Part shown: positions 42,351 to 50,226 of the stretch, one piece after another
Layout: every line of letters begins with the position of its first letter
Numbering within the stretch: position 1 is the stretch's first letter
DNA from: an uncultured Porphyromonadaceae bacterium
GTDB lineage: Bacteria; Bacteroidota; Bacteroidia; Bacteroidales; Porphyromonadaceae
DNA length: 64,000 bases
Direction: 5' to 3'
Assembly (NCBI GenBank): GCA_947253625.1
Contig: CAMYAB010000005.1
Coordinates: forward strand, 1 to 64,000
The notes under the pieces: model-generated
Database searches by the model: none
What the model saw: only the letters and a program-made list of their open reading frames with translations
Told to the model about the DNA's origin: nothing
Made by a program: the position numbers and the translations under genes

Positions 42351-42662
42351 TCAGATGTCCGTCTTGATTTCAATCTCCACACCACTTGGGAGCTCCAGGC
42401 GTGCCAGAGCGTCCACAGTACTGGTAGTGGCGTTGACTATATCAATCACACGCTTGAAGGTGGACAGCTGAAACTGCTCGCGAGCTTTTTTGTTCACGAA
42501 AGTGGACCTGTTCACCGTGAATATCCGCTTGTGTGTAGGCAAGGGGATCGGGCCACAGATTTGTACCCCGGTAGGCTCCACAGCCTTCACTATCTTTTCG
42601 GCAGACTTATCCACAAGGGTGTGGTCATAAGACTTGATCTTGATTCGGATAATTTGACTCAT
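42351..42662 (-). CDS. rpsJ: 30S ribosomal protein S10
   Basis: 103 residues. Head protein, also partner of NusB in antitermination. SQIIRIKIKSYDH and GPIPLPTHKRIFTVNRS are typical. First gene of the S10 cluster, only 39 bases after fusA, so str and S10 genes are probably one transcription unit. Confidence 0.98.
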   Translation of the reverse strand: MSQIIRIKIKSYDHTLVDKSAEKIVKAVEPTGVQICGPIPLPTHKRIFTVNRSTFVNKKAREQFQLSTFKRVIDIVNATTSTVDALARLELPSGVEIEIKTDI

Positions 42663-42701
42663 TACTTATCTCTACTATCTTATATTATATACTCTACAGC
42701 A

Positions 42702-44825
42702 TTACTTGAGGAGGTCGACACGTCCGTCACGCTCTTCGAGGACAGCCTGTGCTATGCTGGTTGACATTTGCTCGAAGTGGTCAAAAGTCATGGAGCTGGT
42801 AGCACGACCACTCGTGATGGTACGCAGGTCGGTTACGTAGCCAAACATCTCGCTCAGCGGAGTCATTGCCTTTACGACACGTGCACCATTGACAGTGGAG
42901 TCCATTCCCTCTACCTGTCCGCGACGCTTGTTCATGTCGCTGATGACGTCTCCCATGTTTTCCTCCGGTGTCACCACTTCTACCTTCATGATCGGCTCCA
43001 GTAGGACGGGACCCGCCTTGGCGGCCGCACTCCTAAAGGCGTTCATGGCGCAGACCTCAAATGAGAGCTGATCGGAGTCCACTGGGTGGTACGATCCATC
43101 GATGACGGTCACCTTCAGCTTATCCATAGGATATCCGGCGAGGACACCGGTCTTCATAGCGCGCTCAAAGCCCTTCTGGATAGAGGGGATATACTCCTTG
43201 GGGATGTTACCACCCTTAACCTCGTCCACAAACTGCAGCTCACCCTCAAAGTCGGGATCGGCAGGCTCCACACGGACAATCATATCCGCATACTTACCAC
43301 GTCCTCCGGTCTGCTTCTTGTAGGTTTCACGCAGCTCTACCGGTTGCGTAATAGCCTCCTTGTAGGTCACCATTGGGCGGCCCTGGTTGGACTCTACCTT
43401 GAATTCCCTCTTGAGACGGTCGATAATGATCTCCAAGTGAAGCTCTCCCATACCGCTGATCACGGTCTGGCCGGTCTCTTCGTTGGTCTTCACGGTAAAT
43501 GTTGGGTCCTCCTCTGCCAGCTTGGCAAGTCCCATACCGAGCTTGTCCATATCCTTCTGGGTTTTTGGCTCGATAGCGACAGAGATCACAGGTGCGGGGA
43601 ACTCCATGCTCTCCAGTGTGATTGGCTGATCCTCGGAGCAGAGGGTATCACCCGTGCGGATATCCTTGAAGCCCACGCCGGCACCGATATCACCACAGAG
43701 GATCTCCTCCTTGAAGTTTTGGTGGTTGGAGTGCATCTGGAAAAGCCTGGAGATGCGCTCACGCTTGCCAGTACGGCTGTTGTAGACGTAGCTTCCGGAC
43801 TCTACCTTGCCGGAGTACACTCTGAAGTAACAGAGTCGGCCGACATAGGGGTCAGTTGCGATCTTGAATACAAGGGCGCAGAGGGGCGAATCCTCGGACA
43901 CTTCACGCACGATTTCTTTGCTTTCGTCCTGTGGGTCGCGACCGATCACCTCCGGGGTGTCGATTGGGCTTGGGAGGTAAGCGCAGACAGCATCCAGCAG
44001 AGTCTGCACACCCTTATTCTTGAAAGAGGAGCCACACATCACAGGGTTCATCTTCATGGACACAGTACCCTTGCGGATTACGGCCTTGATCTCATCCTCG
44101 GTGATGGATTCCGGATCCTCAAAGAACTTCTCCATAAAGGCATCATCCAGCTCGGCCAGTGCCTCCAGCAGCTTTTCTCTCCACTCACGGCTCTCGGGCA
44201 GTAGCTCGTCGGGGATCTCATCCACCTCGTACTCGGCACCCATTGTCTCATCGTGCCAAAGGATAGCCTTCATGGCCACGAGGTCGATCACGCCCTTGAA
44301 GTCCTCTTCTGCACCGATGGGCAATTGGATCGGCACGGCGTTGGCACCCAGCATGTCCCTCATTTGGCGCACAGCCTCCAAGAAGTTGGCACCGGAACGG
44401 TCCATCTTGTTGACATAGGCGATACGGGGGACCTTGTACTTATCAGCTTGGCGCCATACGGTCTCGCTCTGTGGCTGGACACCGCTCACTGAGTCAAAAG
44501 CGGCGATGGTACCATCCAAGACACGCAACGAACGCTCCACCTCGACGGTAAAGTCCACGTGCCCTGGGGTATCGATAAGGTTGATCTTGTACTTTTGATC
44601 GTTGTATTTCCAAAATGTAGTGGTAGCGGCACTCGTGATCGTAATACCACGCTCCTGCTCCTGCTCCATCCAGTCCATAGTCGCCGCACCATCGTGCACC
44701 TCACCTATCTTGTGGGTCAGTCCGGTGTAGAATAGGATGCGCTCAGACGTAGTAGTCTTACCGGCATCAATGTGGGCCATGATCCCGATATTCCTTGTCA
44801 GCTCTAGATGTGTGGAATTAGCCAT
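42702..44825 (-). CDS. fusA: Elongation factor G
   Basis: 707 residues, five-domain translocase GTPase. G1 AHIDAGKTTTSE (about 17-28), G3 DTPGHVDF, G4 NKMDRSGA; domain IV with the tip loop near PVDSDQLSFEVCA. Catalyses ribosomal translocation and splitting with RRF. Follows rpsG by 61 bases and precedes rpsJ by 39. Confidence 0.98.
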   Translation of the reverse strand: MANSTHLELTRNIGIMAHIDAGKTTTSERILFYTGLTHKIGEVHDGAATMDWMEQEQERGITITSAATTTFWKYNDQKYKINLIDTPGHVDFTVEVERSLRVLDGTIAAFDSVSGVQPQSETVWRQADKYKVPRIAYVNKMDRSGANFLEAVRQMRDMLGANAVPIQLPIGAEEDFKGVIDLVAMKAILWHDETMGAEYEVDEIPDELLPESREWREKLLEALAELDDAFMEKFFEDPESITEDEIKAVIRKGTVSMKMNPVMCGSSFKNKGVQTLLDAVCAYLPSPIDTPEVIGRDPQDESKEIVREVSEDSPLCALVFKIATDPYVGRLCYFRVYSGKVESGSYVYNSRTGKRERISRLFQMHSNHQNFKEEILCGDIGAGVGFKDIRTGDTLCSEDQPITLESMEFPAPVISVAIEPKTQKDMDKLGMGLAKLAEEDPTFTVKTNEETGQTVISGMGELHLEIIIDRLKREFKVESNQGRPMVTYKEAITQPVELRETYKKQTGGRGKYADMIVRVEPADPDFEGELQFVDEVKGGNIPKEYIPSIQKGFERAMKTGVLAGYPMDKLKVTVIDGSYHPVDSDQLSFEVCAMNAFRSAAAKAGPVLLEPIMKVEVVTPEENMGDVISDMNKRRGQVEGMDSTVNGARVVKAMTPLSEMFGYVTDLRTITSGRATSSMTFDHFEQMSTSIAQAVLEERDGRVDLLK

Positions 44826-44886
44826 TATTTATGCTTGTGTTTGTTTCAAAAAGTCATTTTATCTGCACTTTACCGCGACGATGCGA

Positions 44887-45363
44887 TCATCTGCGGAAGT
44901 GTGCAAACGCACGGTTGGCCTCGGCCATACGGTGCATATCCTCCTTACGCTTGAAGGCACCTCCCTGCTGGTTGTAGGCATCTACGATCTCAGCGGTGAG
45001 CTTGTCGGCCATGGAGCGTCCGCCACGCTTGCGAGCGAAGTTGATCAGGTTCTTCATGGAGAGAGACTCCTTACGCTCCGGACGTACCTCTACAGGCACC
45101 TGAAAGTTGGCACCACCGATACGACGTGTCTTGACCTCTACATGGGGGGTCACATTCTCTAGCGCGGACTTCCAGATCTCCAGAGGAGTCTTCTCCTCGT
45201 TGGGAAGTTTGCTCTTCACGCCTTCCAGAGCCTTATAGAATATCTCGAAAGACAAGTTCTTCTTCCCATCATACATCATGTGGTTTACAAACTTGGTTAC
45301 CTTCACCTCTCCAAACACGGGATCCGGAAGGATGTGCCTCTTTTTTGGTTTAGCTTTTCTCAT
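44887..45363 (-). CDS. rpsG: 30S ribosomal protein S7
   Basis: 158 residues. Starts assembly of the 30S head and lies at the mRNA exit. MRKAKPKKRHILPDPVFGE start, VTPHVEVKTRRIGGANFQVPVEV and C-terminal ANRAFAHFRR. Unusual: 766 bases separate it from rpsL, which normally lies just upstream. Confidence 0.98.
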   Translation of the reverse strand: MRKAKPKKRHILPDPVFGEVKVTKFVNHMMYDGKKNLSFEIFYKALEGVKSKLPNEEKTPLEIWKSALENVTPHVEVKTRRIGGANFQVPVEVRPERKESLSMKNLINFARKRGGRSMADKLTAEIVDAYNQQGGAFKRKEDMHRMAEANRAFAHFRR

Positions 45364-46129
45364 TTTTGTTCTCTAAGTAAGTTGACCCACCTTTCATCCT
45401 CACGCAAGCGACAGGGCCCTTATGCCCATCACCTGCAGACTACTCCGGTGAGATAGCTTCTCGTTGGCAAAGGCCACGAGTAAAAAAAATAAGCAATTTA
45501 CGTCCAAGCCGGCTTGTCCTTGCACCGTTGTCTCTTTGATCCTGTGGCATGGGGCGCCCCATTCCGACACCCATTGATTTCGTTCACACCACTCACCCCG
45601 GGCCACCTATAGCCTCGGTGTGCGCAAAGTAGAGCAAGCAGATACGGAAAAGACCTCCGCAACTTGGCTCTAGACTTCTCTAGATTGTTTTTGTTTTCAC
45701 ATTCACTCCACACAGACGCCCCATAGGGGGGGGCTGTGACGAGCGTCTATCCGACCAGATCAGGATCTCAGCAGGCCACACGCTCTGTGCCGCACCTGCT
45801 CACCCACGTCGGTGATTTCTCCACTTCTCTTCGTCCGGGCTAGCCCATAAGCCTTCACGACCCGCCCCACTTCGGCATAGGATGCCTGACACGATCACGC
45901 CCTTCTCTCAAGAGAGGAGCCCCTCGGCCACAAGTGGCGATGAGTATGCACTCACCGGGATTTCGATACTCTAGTGACACCCTGCTGTTCTTAGTCAGCC
46001 ACGGCCTTACCGGGCGAGCCTCACCTCGCCGTCACCATTTCTTATTTCGATCTTTTACTCAGCGTGGACACCTCCACACTTATCCCCTCTCCCAAAGACA
46101 AGTGCGCCCACTCAGGGGACGCAACCTAC
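45364..46129. other. 766-bp non-coding gap in the str operon
   Basis: Between rpsL and rpsG. No ORF has protein-like composition and no terminator with T-tract follows rpsL directly. Seen: a perfect 14-bp palindrome ATGGGGCGCCCCAT near 45550, TCTAGA-cttc-TCTAGA (45669-45684), a 9-base C/G run near 45726, and a T8 tract on the minus strand near 45482-45489. No array of the 22-bp family, although GTCTATCCG at about 45745 resembles its core. Could be a long leader or hold an unknown RNA. Confidence 0.6.
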
Positions 46130-46513
46130 TTACTTCTTGGCGTCCTTTGGTCGCTTGACACCGTACTTGCTTCTGCGTTGCGTGCGTCCCTGTACACCAC
46201 TGGCATCCAGCGTACCACGCACAATGTGGTAGCGAACACCTGGGAGGTCCTTCACACGACCACCACGCACCAGCACGATCGAGTGCTCCTGAAGGTTGTG
46301 ACCTTCACCGGGGATGTAGGCATTGACCTCCTTGCCGTTGGTCAGGCGGACACGAGCCACCTTTCGCATAGCAGAGTTAGGCTTCTTAGGCGTAGTGGTA
46401 TATACACGCACACACACGCCACGACGCTGCGGACATGCACCCAGAGCAGGGCTCTTGCCCTTCTCCTCCATCGTTTCACGGCCCTTGCGGACGAGTTGTT
46501 GAATCGTTGGCAT
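46130..46513 (-). CDS. rpsL: 30S ribosomal protein S12
   Basis: 127 residues. Decoding-centre protein. MPTIQQLVRKGR start and the conserved TTPKKPNSAMRKVARVRL, whose Lys is the wild-type residue at the streptomycin site, and KDLPGVRYHIVRG. First gene of the str cluster; TACCTTTG promoter 65 bases upstream. Confidence 0.98.
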   Translation of the reverse strand: MPTIQQLVRKGRETMEEKGKSPALGACPQRRGVCVRVYTTTPKKPNSAMRKVARVRLTNGKEVNAYIPGEGHNLQEHSIVLVRGGRVKDLPGVRYHIVRGTLDASGVQGRTQRRSKYGVKRPKDAKK

Positions 46514-46577
46514 TTACTTTATTACTCTGTTAGTTAGTTCTCAATTACTTACCCACAGGGCAAGTCTTAATCGACTG

Positions 46578-46609
46578 CAAAGGTACAGAAAATATCTGTG
46601 TCTGCCAAA
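46578..46609 (-). promoter_or_regulatory. Promoter of the str operon (rpsL)
   Basis: Minus-strand TACCTTTG (46578-46585) with TTTG (46606-46609) 20 bases upstream, a full match to the Bacteroidetes TTTG-N19/20-TAnnTTTG promoter. The start would fall about 60 bases before rpsL. Confidence 0.8.
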
Positions 46610-46835
46610 CCTCTTTCGTGTGATTTTTTTTTGGGGGGCACCCTCTTATTTTCGGTGGGGCCTCTGGCACTCGGGCTTGGTCATCACCCGGGGAGCGACT
46701 TTCCTCGCCTCTTTTCCGCCTCGTGTTTCACCTTTGGACCTGGGCAAAAAGGGGCTATTTCCGAGCCACTTTTCAACGTTTTTCTGAACTCTTTTGTAAA
46801 CGCCTAAGTATCTGCGCATTGTAGAGGCACCGTTT

Positions 46836-46923
46836 TTTCACGGATAGAAGCGTTTGGTTTCACGGATAGAAGCAAAACTTTTCACAGATAGAAGAAAATA
46901 GTTTCACGGATAGAAGAAAAATT
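46836..46923 (+). repeat. 22-bp-period repeat array 5 (four units)
   Basis: TTTCACGGATAGAAG starts at 46836, 46858, 46880 (one base changed, CACAGATAG) and 46902: exact 22-bp period. Right end GAAAAATTCGG as in array 2. It lies between a terminator and a promoter, opposite in orientation to the genes. Confidence 0.9.
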
Positions 46924-46969
46924 CGGATCGCCACGAGGTGACTTTTTGCACTCCGGTGAGCTCCCCCCC

Positions 46970-47009
46970 AAAAAAAGCGAGGGTGCGCAACAGCTGTTGC
47001 GCACCCTCG
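46970..47009 (-). terminator. Terminator of the outer-membrane barrel gene
   Basis: A perfect 32-base palindrome (46978-47009), CGAGGGTGCGCAACAG and its complement, followed on the minus strand by seven T (A run at 46970-46976). Confidence 0.88.
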
Positions 47010-47113
47010 TCATCATTGTGGGAGAGTAGTCTCCCGATATTTTGGTCTACCGCTCTCCACTCCTCACGACCTAGGTCGCTTGACAGTGGTGGGGGTAATC
47101 TTCCGTCGCCTGA

Positions 47114-47695
47114 TCAGAAGAATAGGCTAAAGCCAATGGTCGGAACGATACGGCCTACGGTCGAGGTCACCTTGTCCAGCTTCATTGAAGTCTGCTGGTA
47201 GCCAAGCTCGCAAGAAACGGCCACATTGGACTGCAGGAAGTAGGCTGCACCAAGTCCGGCACCAAAGGCAAGGCCACCTTTGTTGGTTGAGACTTTTACG
47301 TCATTGGCTTTTACAGTTCCGTTCACACCTGCATATCCTACATAGAGGTTGGCATAAGGCTTGATCTCGGACTCAAGTGGCAGGAAGTAGGTAACCTTTG
47401 GTGCCACTACGTACGCCAGGGCGCTGTTTCCGGCTTGGCCCTCATGCTTCAGCTCCACACAAGCTCCCAAAGCTAGGTTGTCCACCACAAAGTAACCCCC
47501 ATCGACAGCGAGGTTGAACTCGGTTGGAAGGTTTTTTTTCACGGTCTGGTTGCCTGCCTTGGTGAAGACGGTGGCTGCAAAGTTGAGCCCGGTGTTGGCT
47601 TTAGCAAAGCAGTGTCCGGCTTCTGTCTGTGCCAGTGCGCTGGTTGATGTGAGCGCAAATACGCTCAGTGCGATTGCAAGAATACTCTTTTTCAT
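47114..47695 (-). CDS. Outer-membrane beta-barrel protein
   Basis: 193 residues. Signal peptide 1-22 (STSALAQ). After that about eight amphipathic beta strands with alternating aromatics (FNLAVDGGYFVV, PKVTYFLPL, YANLYVGYAG, FGAGLGAAYFL) and a C-terminal Phe (IGFSLFF), the signature of a small OmpA/OmpW-like or porin-family barrel. Function unknown. It has its own promoter and terminator, and its mRNA would begin with a stable stem-loop (47749-47777), as in highly expressed outer-membrane protein messages. Confidence 0.85.
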   Translation of the reverse strand: MKKSILAIALSVFALTSTSALAQTEAGHCFAKANTGLNFAATVFTKAGNQTVKKNLPTEFNLAVDGGYFVVDNLALGACVELKHEGQAGNSALAYVVAPKVTYFLPLESEIKPYANLYVGYAGVNGTVKANDVKVSTNKGGLAFGAGLGAAYFLQSNVAVSCELGYQQTSMKLDKVTSTVGRIVPTIGFSLFF

Positions 47696-47748
47696 CGTTT
47701 TACGTAATTTAATTGATTAATAAACATTCATCTTTTATCTAGGCTCTA

Positions 47749-47777
47749 ATGCGACTCGTCTCACCGACTTGTCGCAT
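47749..47777 (-). promoter_or_regulatory. Predicted 5' stem-loop of the barrel mRNA
   Basis: ATGCGAC (47749-47755) pairs with GTCGCAT (47771-47777). Given a -7 box at 47787-47794, transcription would start within a few bases of this stem, placing it at the very 5' end. Confidence 0.5.
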
Positions 47778-47786
47778 GAGCCAGGG

Positions 47787-47794
47787 CAAAGGTA
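47787..47794 (-). promoter_or_regulatory. Putative -7 box (TACCTTTG) of the barrel gene
   Basis: Exact TAnnTTTG on the minus strand, 92 bases before the ATG. A TTG-type -33 (GTTG) lies 16 bases upstream, slightly closer than usual. Confidence 0.65.
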
Positions 47795-47861
47795 ATAAAA
47801 AACATTGGGACAACCACCCTCGCGCTCTCCTCTGTGTGTTGTTTCCTGCTCCATACGGAGG

Positions 47862-48713
47862 TCACCCGAGGGAGAGGGTCAGGACTTGGATGTTTTTTCG
47901 GAGTGGCGGGATAATGCGACAGAGACGTGCGACAAGCGAATAGGGTGCCATCAGATCCATGATAGCCGACCCCCGCAGACAAGTGGCACCGGGGAGCAAA
48001 GCGGCCATTTCGGCTCCGGACCCAAATCCACTCACAAAATTGGCCCTCGAGTGTTTCAGCTCGTCATGGTATTTTCCCCGCCCGACCATCATGGGATGGG
48101 CGACGTCGGCGACCAATAGGACTTGGGAGCCCAGACACTTTCGCAAAAGCTCCAGCAAGGTCTGCACCTCCTCCCTCGTAAAGTACATCAGTACCCCCTC
48201 CATGGAGAGGACAAAGGGGCTTTGCTCTGAGGGTGCGAGCGACTTGATCTGCCGCAGTATCTTTTCGTCCAAGACACTGCCGCTCAGGCTGTGAACCTCC
48301 CGCCCACCCGGGAGAGGTGGCACCACCTGCCGGCGCACCTGCATCACCTCGGGGAAGTCGAGGTCGACGAGCACTGCATCCTGGCGCATCCGTCCACTCA
48401 GGCGGTGAAACCGAGTGTCCAGTCCACAACCGGCGTTGACCACCACTGGAGCCACCCCGGATGTGTCACTGAGCTGCTTCACCTGAGCATCTATCTCTCG
48501 TGCCCTAACGAGGCAACCGATGTAGCTCATACTGTGCGAGCCCTTGGTATAGGCGGACCAGTCGTAGTCCAGGTGTTCGTAGATGGTTGTCACTACCGGA
48601 TCATCCAGGATCGGATGCTTGCTTTGCACATCCTCGTAGCGCATCAGCAGGGGGATGAATAGAGTATCCTGCACCCCGTCCGTAATCCTTTCCGTCATTA
48701 CTTTTTTCTCCAT
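47862..48713 (-). CDS. SAM-dependent methyltransferase, leucine carboxyl methyltransferase (LCM) family
   Basis: 283 residues from the ATG at 48713; the frame reaches back to a TTG at 48740. LCM/PPM1-type class I methyltransferase (COG3315): motif I VVVNAGCGLDTRFHRL, the following acidic VLVDLDFPEVM, and FVLSMEGVLMYFTREEV (the family's E-G-x-x-x-Y-F segment). Bacterial members O-methylate carboxyl or hydroxyl groups of small molecules; the substrate is unknown. It lies directly after a TetR gene with a 12-bp inverted repeat between them, so it may be controlled by that regulator. Confidence 0.87.
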   Translation of the reverse strand: MEKKVMTERITDGVQDTLFIPLLMRYEDVQSKHPILDDPVVTTIYEHLDYDWSAYTKGSHSMSYIGCLVRAREIDAQVKQLSDTSGVAPVVVNAGCGLDTRFHRLSGRMRQDAVLVDLDFPEVMQVRRQVVPPLPGGREVHSLSGSVLDEKILRQIKSLAPSEQSPFVLSMEGVLMYFTREEVQTLLELLRKCLGSQVLLVADVAHPMMVGRGKYHDELKHSRANFVSGFGSGAEMAALLPGATCLRGSAIMDLMAPYSLVARLCRIIPPLRKNIQVLTLSLG

Positions 48714-48769
48714 ATTCTTCACGTTTTGATTGATGAACAAATTTGCTTCTTGTTCTGAAAAAGGAAACG

Positions 48770-48804
48770 GTGAGCCACATGAAATTTTTATCCATGTGGC
48801 TCAC
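48770..48804. repeat. 12-bp inverted repeat between TetR gene and methyltransferase
   Basis: GTGAGCCACATG (48770-48781) and CATGTGGCTCAC (48793-48804) with an 11-base loop. On the minus strand it is followed by CGTTTCCTTTTT, so it may be the TetR gene terminator. Position 57 bases upstream of the methyltransferase ATG also allows an operator role. Confidence 0.6.
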
Positions 48805-48832
48805 CGCTTTTTGTCGTACTATGGTTGCTGTC

Positions 48833-49498
48833 TTATGCTTTTGGTACGCGATCATTGTCTCTAGGTAGTGCGACTCGACACTCCGGTAGCAGCAACCATT
48901 GCCAGCCACCGGTCCCGAAGTAGACGTAGTCTTTTATAAAGTCTTCTAGGCCAGTCTCACTCAGGTCGTCGGTTGAGGCCACGAGCAACATGACATTCAT
49001 CCAGTTGGTCGTCTGATGTCTGATAAAAAGTGGCGAGACCGGCTCGATCTTTTCGGACAAAAGAAGACTCAGCCTAGACATGAAGTGCATGCTCCTGTCC
49101 ACTGCTTTCTCCAGCTGTTCGGTCCAGTACTTTCTCACCTCCGGCTCTCCGAGGTAGCGCTGAACAAAGGCTAGCTCTTGTCGGTGGTTGATGGAAAAAG
49201 TGACCATCTCCCGTACCCACATCTCCTGATAGGCTTCTGACGAAAAGAGCAAGTCCGGGGATTGCAACTGCGTCTCCTCCTTTTCGAAAAGTTTGGAGAT
49301 AGACCTGTCGAGAGGCGACAAGACAGCCCGCAGGATCGACTCCTTGCTGTCGAAGTAGGCATAGAGCTGACTCAGCCCAATGCCCGACAACTCGGACACA
49401 TCCCGCATACCCACTGCGGCATACCCTCTGGACAAGAATGCGCCCTTGGTGGCGGTGACGATCTGGTCACGAATCACGGAGTCCTGCTCTCTTTTCAT
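48833..49498 (-). CDS. TetR/AcrR family transcriptional regulator
   Basis: 221 residues from the ATG at 49498; a 37-residue upstream extension from a non-ATG start is rejected. N-terminal helix-turn-helix (about 10-55): IVTATKGAFLSRGYAAVGMRDVSELSGIGLSQLYAYFDSKESIL is the family pattern. The C-terminal ligand domain is not recognisable. It lies upstream of the LCM methyltransferase gene on the same strand, suggesting local control. The best -7 candidate is CACCTTTG at 49506-49513, which would make the mRNA almost leaderless; uncertain. Confidence 0.88.
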   Translation of the reverse strand: MKREQDSVIRDQIVTATKGAFLSRGYAAVGMRDVSELSGIGLSQLYAYFDSKESILRAVLSPLDRSISKLFEKEETQLQSPDLLFSSEAYQEMWVREMVTFSINHRQELAFVQRYLGEPEVRKYWTEQLEKAVDRSMHFMSRLSLLLSEKIEPVSPLFIRHQTTNWMNVMLLVASTDDLSETGLEDFIKDYVYFGTGGWQWLLLPECRVALPRDNDRVPKA

Positions 49499-49584
49499 AA
49501 CACTGCAAAGGTGGAGATAAGTCGGGTGCCGTGCAATACCACAGTGTAGGTATTTTGACACCACTGACCTAGAGGGCCTGATAC

Positions 49585-49627
49585 AAAAAAGGCGGAGCAG
49601 GAGGGCCAATGACCATCCTGCTCCGCC
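49585..49627 (-). terminator. Terminator of tRNA-Thr
   Basis: GGCGGAGCAGGA (49591-49602) pairs with TCCTGCTCCGCC (49616-49627), followed on the minus strand by six T. It starts 11 bases after the tRNA. Confidence 0.88.
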
Positions 49628-49637
49628 TGTGTATCTG

Positions 49638-49712
<75 letters not shown>

Positions 49713-49718
49713 GTTGGG

Positions 49719-49726
49719 CAAAGGTA
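49719..49726 (-). promoter_or_regulatory. Putative -7 box (TACCTTTG) of tRNA-Thr
   Basis: Exact match, 8 bases before the mature tRNA; a TTGG at 49747-49750 lies 20 bases further upstream as -33. The latter falls inside the end of the upstream gene. Confidence 0.7.
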
Positions 49727-49735
49727 CCAAAAATC

Positions 49736-50191
49736 TCAATGCACCGCCAATAGATCGGAGAGAAATGCTTGGAGCTCTTTTTCCATCCCCGGGAGGAGAG
49801 GGGTGTCGGTGACGGACCAGTCGTTGGAAAGGTTCAGCAAAATCCGATCCTTGGGTGCGACTCCATCGTTGTAGCGGACGGTGATGGGTGCCTGAAAGAT
49901 AGGACGCTCAAAGAACTCCTCCGCCTTGAGCTGCCGAATAACCGTCGAGGTCGCAGCCAAAGCCCGGTCGGCATTTTGCGAGAGGCTGTCGGGGTCCTCG
50001 GAGATCCACGCATAGACCGTAAGGGTCACAGACACGGCCTCGTCGGGGGTGCTGATCGTGACCTCGCCTCCGGTGAGGTCGAGCTGGATCATGACCTCGC
50101 TGAGGATCACCACACTCTTGCTGTCGAGTGCCTCGTAAAAGTCCTCAAAGGCTCCTCGGATAAGCTGTTGCTCTTTTTGCAAATCGGACAT
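49736..50191 (-). CDS. Unrecognised protein downstream of valS
   Basis: 151 residues from the ATG at 50191 (a TTG two codons earlier is open). No family is recognised. Acidic, cytoplasmic, no signal peptide: helical N-terminal part (LQKEQQLIRGAFEDFYEAL), a beta-rich middle with acidic turns (TVYAWISEDPDSL), and a C-terminal region ending with a helix (KELQAFLSDLLAVH). It starts 35 bases after the valS stop and probably shares its transcript. Confidence 0.75.
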   Translation of the reverse strand: MSDLQKEQQLIRGAFEDFYEALDSKSVVILSEVMIQLDLTGGEVTISTPDEAVSVTLTVYAWISEDPDSLSQNADRALAATSTVIRQLKAEEFFERPIFQAPITVRYNDGVAPKDRILLNLSNDWSVTDTPLLPGMEKELQAFLSDLLAVH

Positions 50192-50226
50192 GGCCAATAA
50201 CTTATAGGATGGTTAGTGAAGTGCCT

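Larger units (their letters stand above)
46514..47113. other. 600-bp intergenic region upstream of rpsL
   Basis: Contains the rpsL promoter (46578-46609), the 22-bp array 5 (46836-46923) and the terminator of the outer-membrane protein gene (46970-47009). No gene seen. Confidence 0.75.

Noticed and set aside
43086..44204. 372-residue plus-strand frame
   Set aside because: Antisense shadow of fusA, which has full family motifs.
45934..46158. 74-residue plus-strand frame in the rpsL-rpsG gap
   Set aside because: Composition is random-like, it is antisense to the operon and overlaps the end of rpsL.
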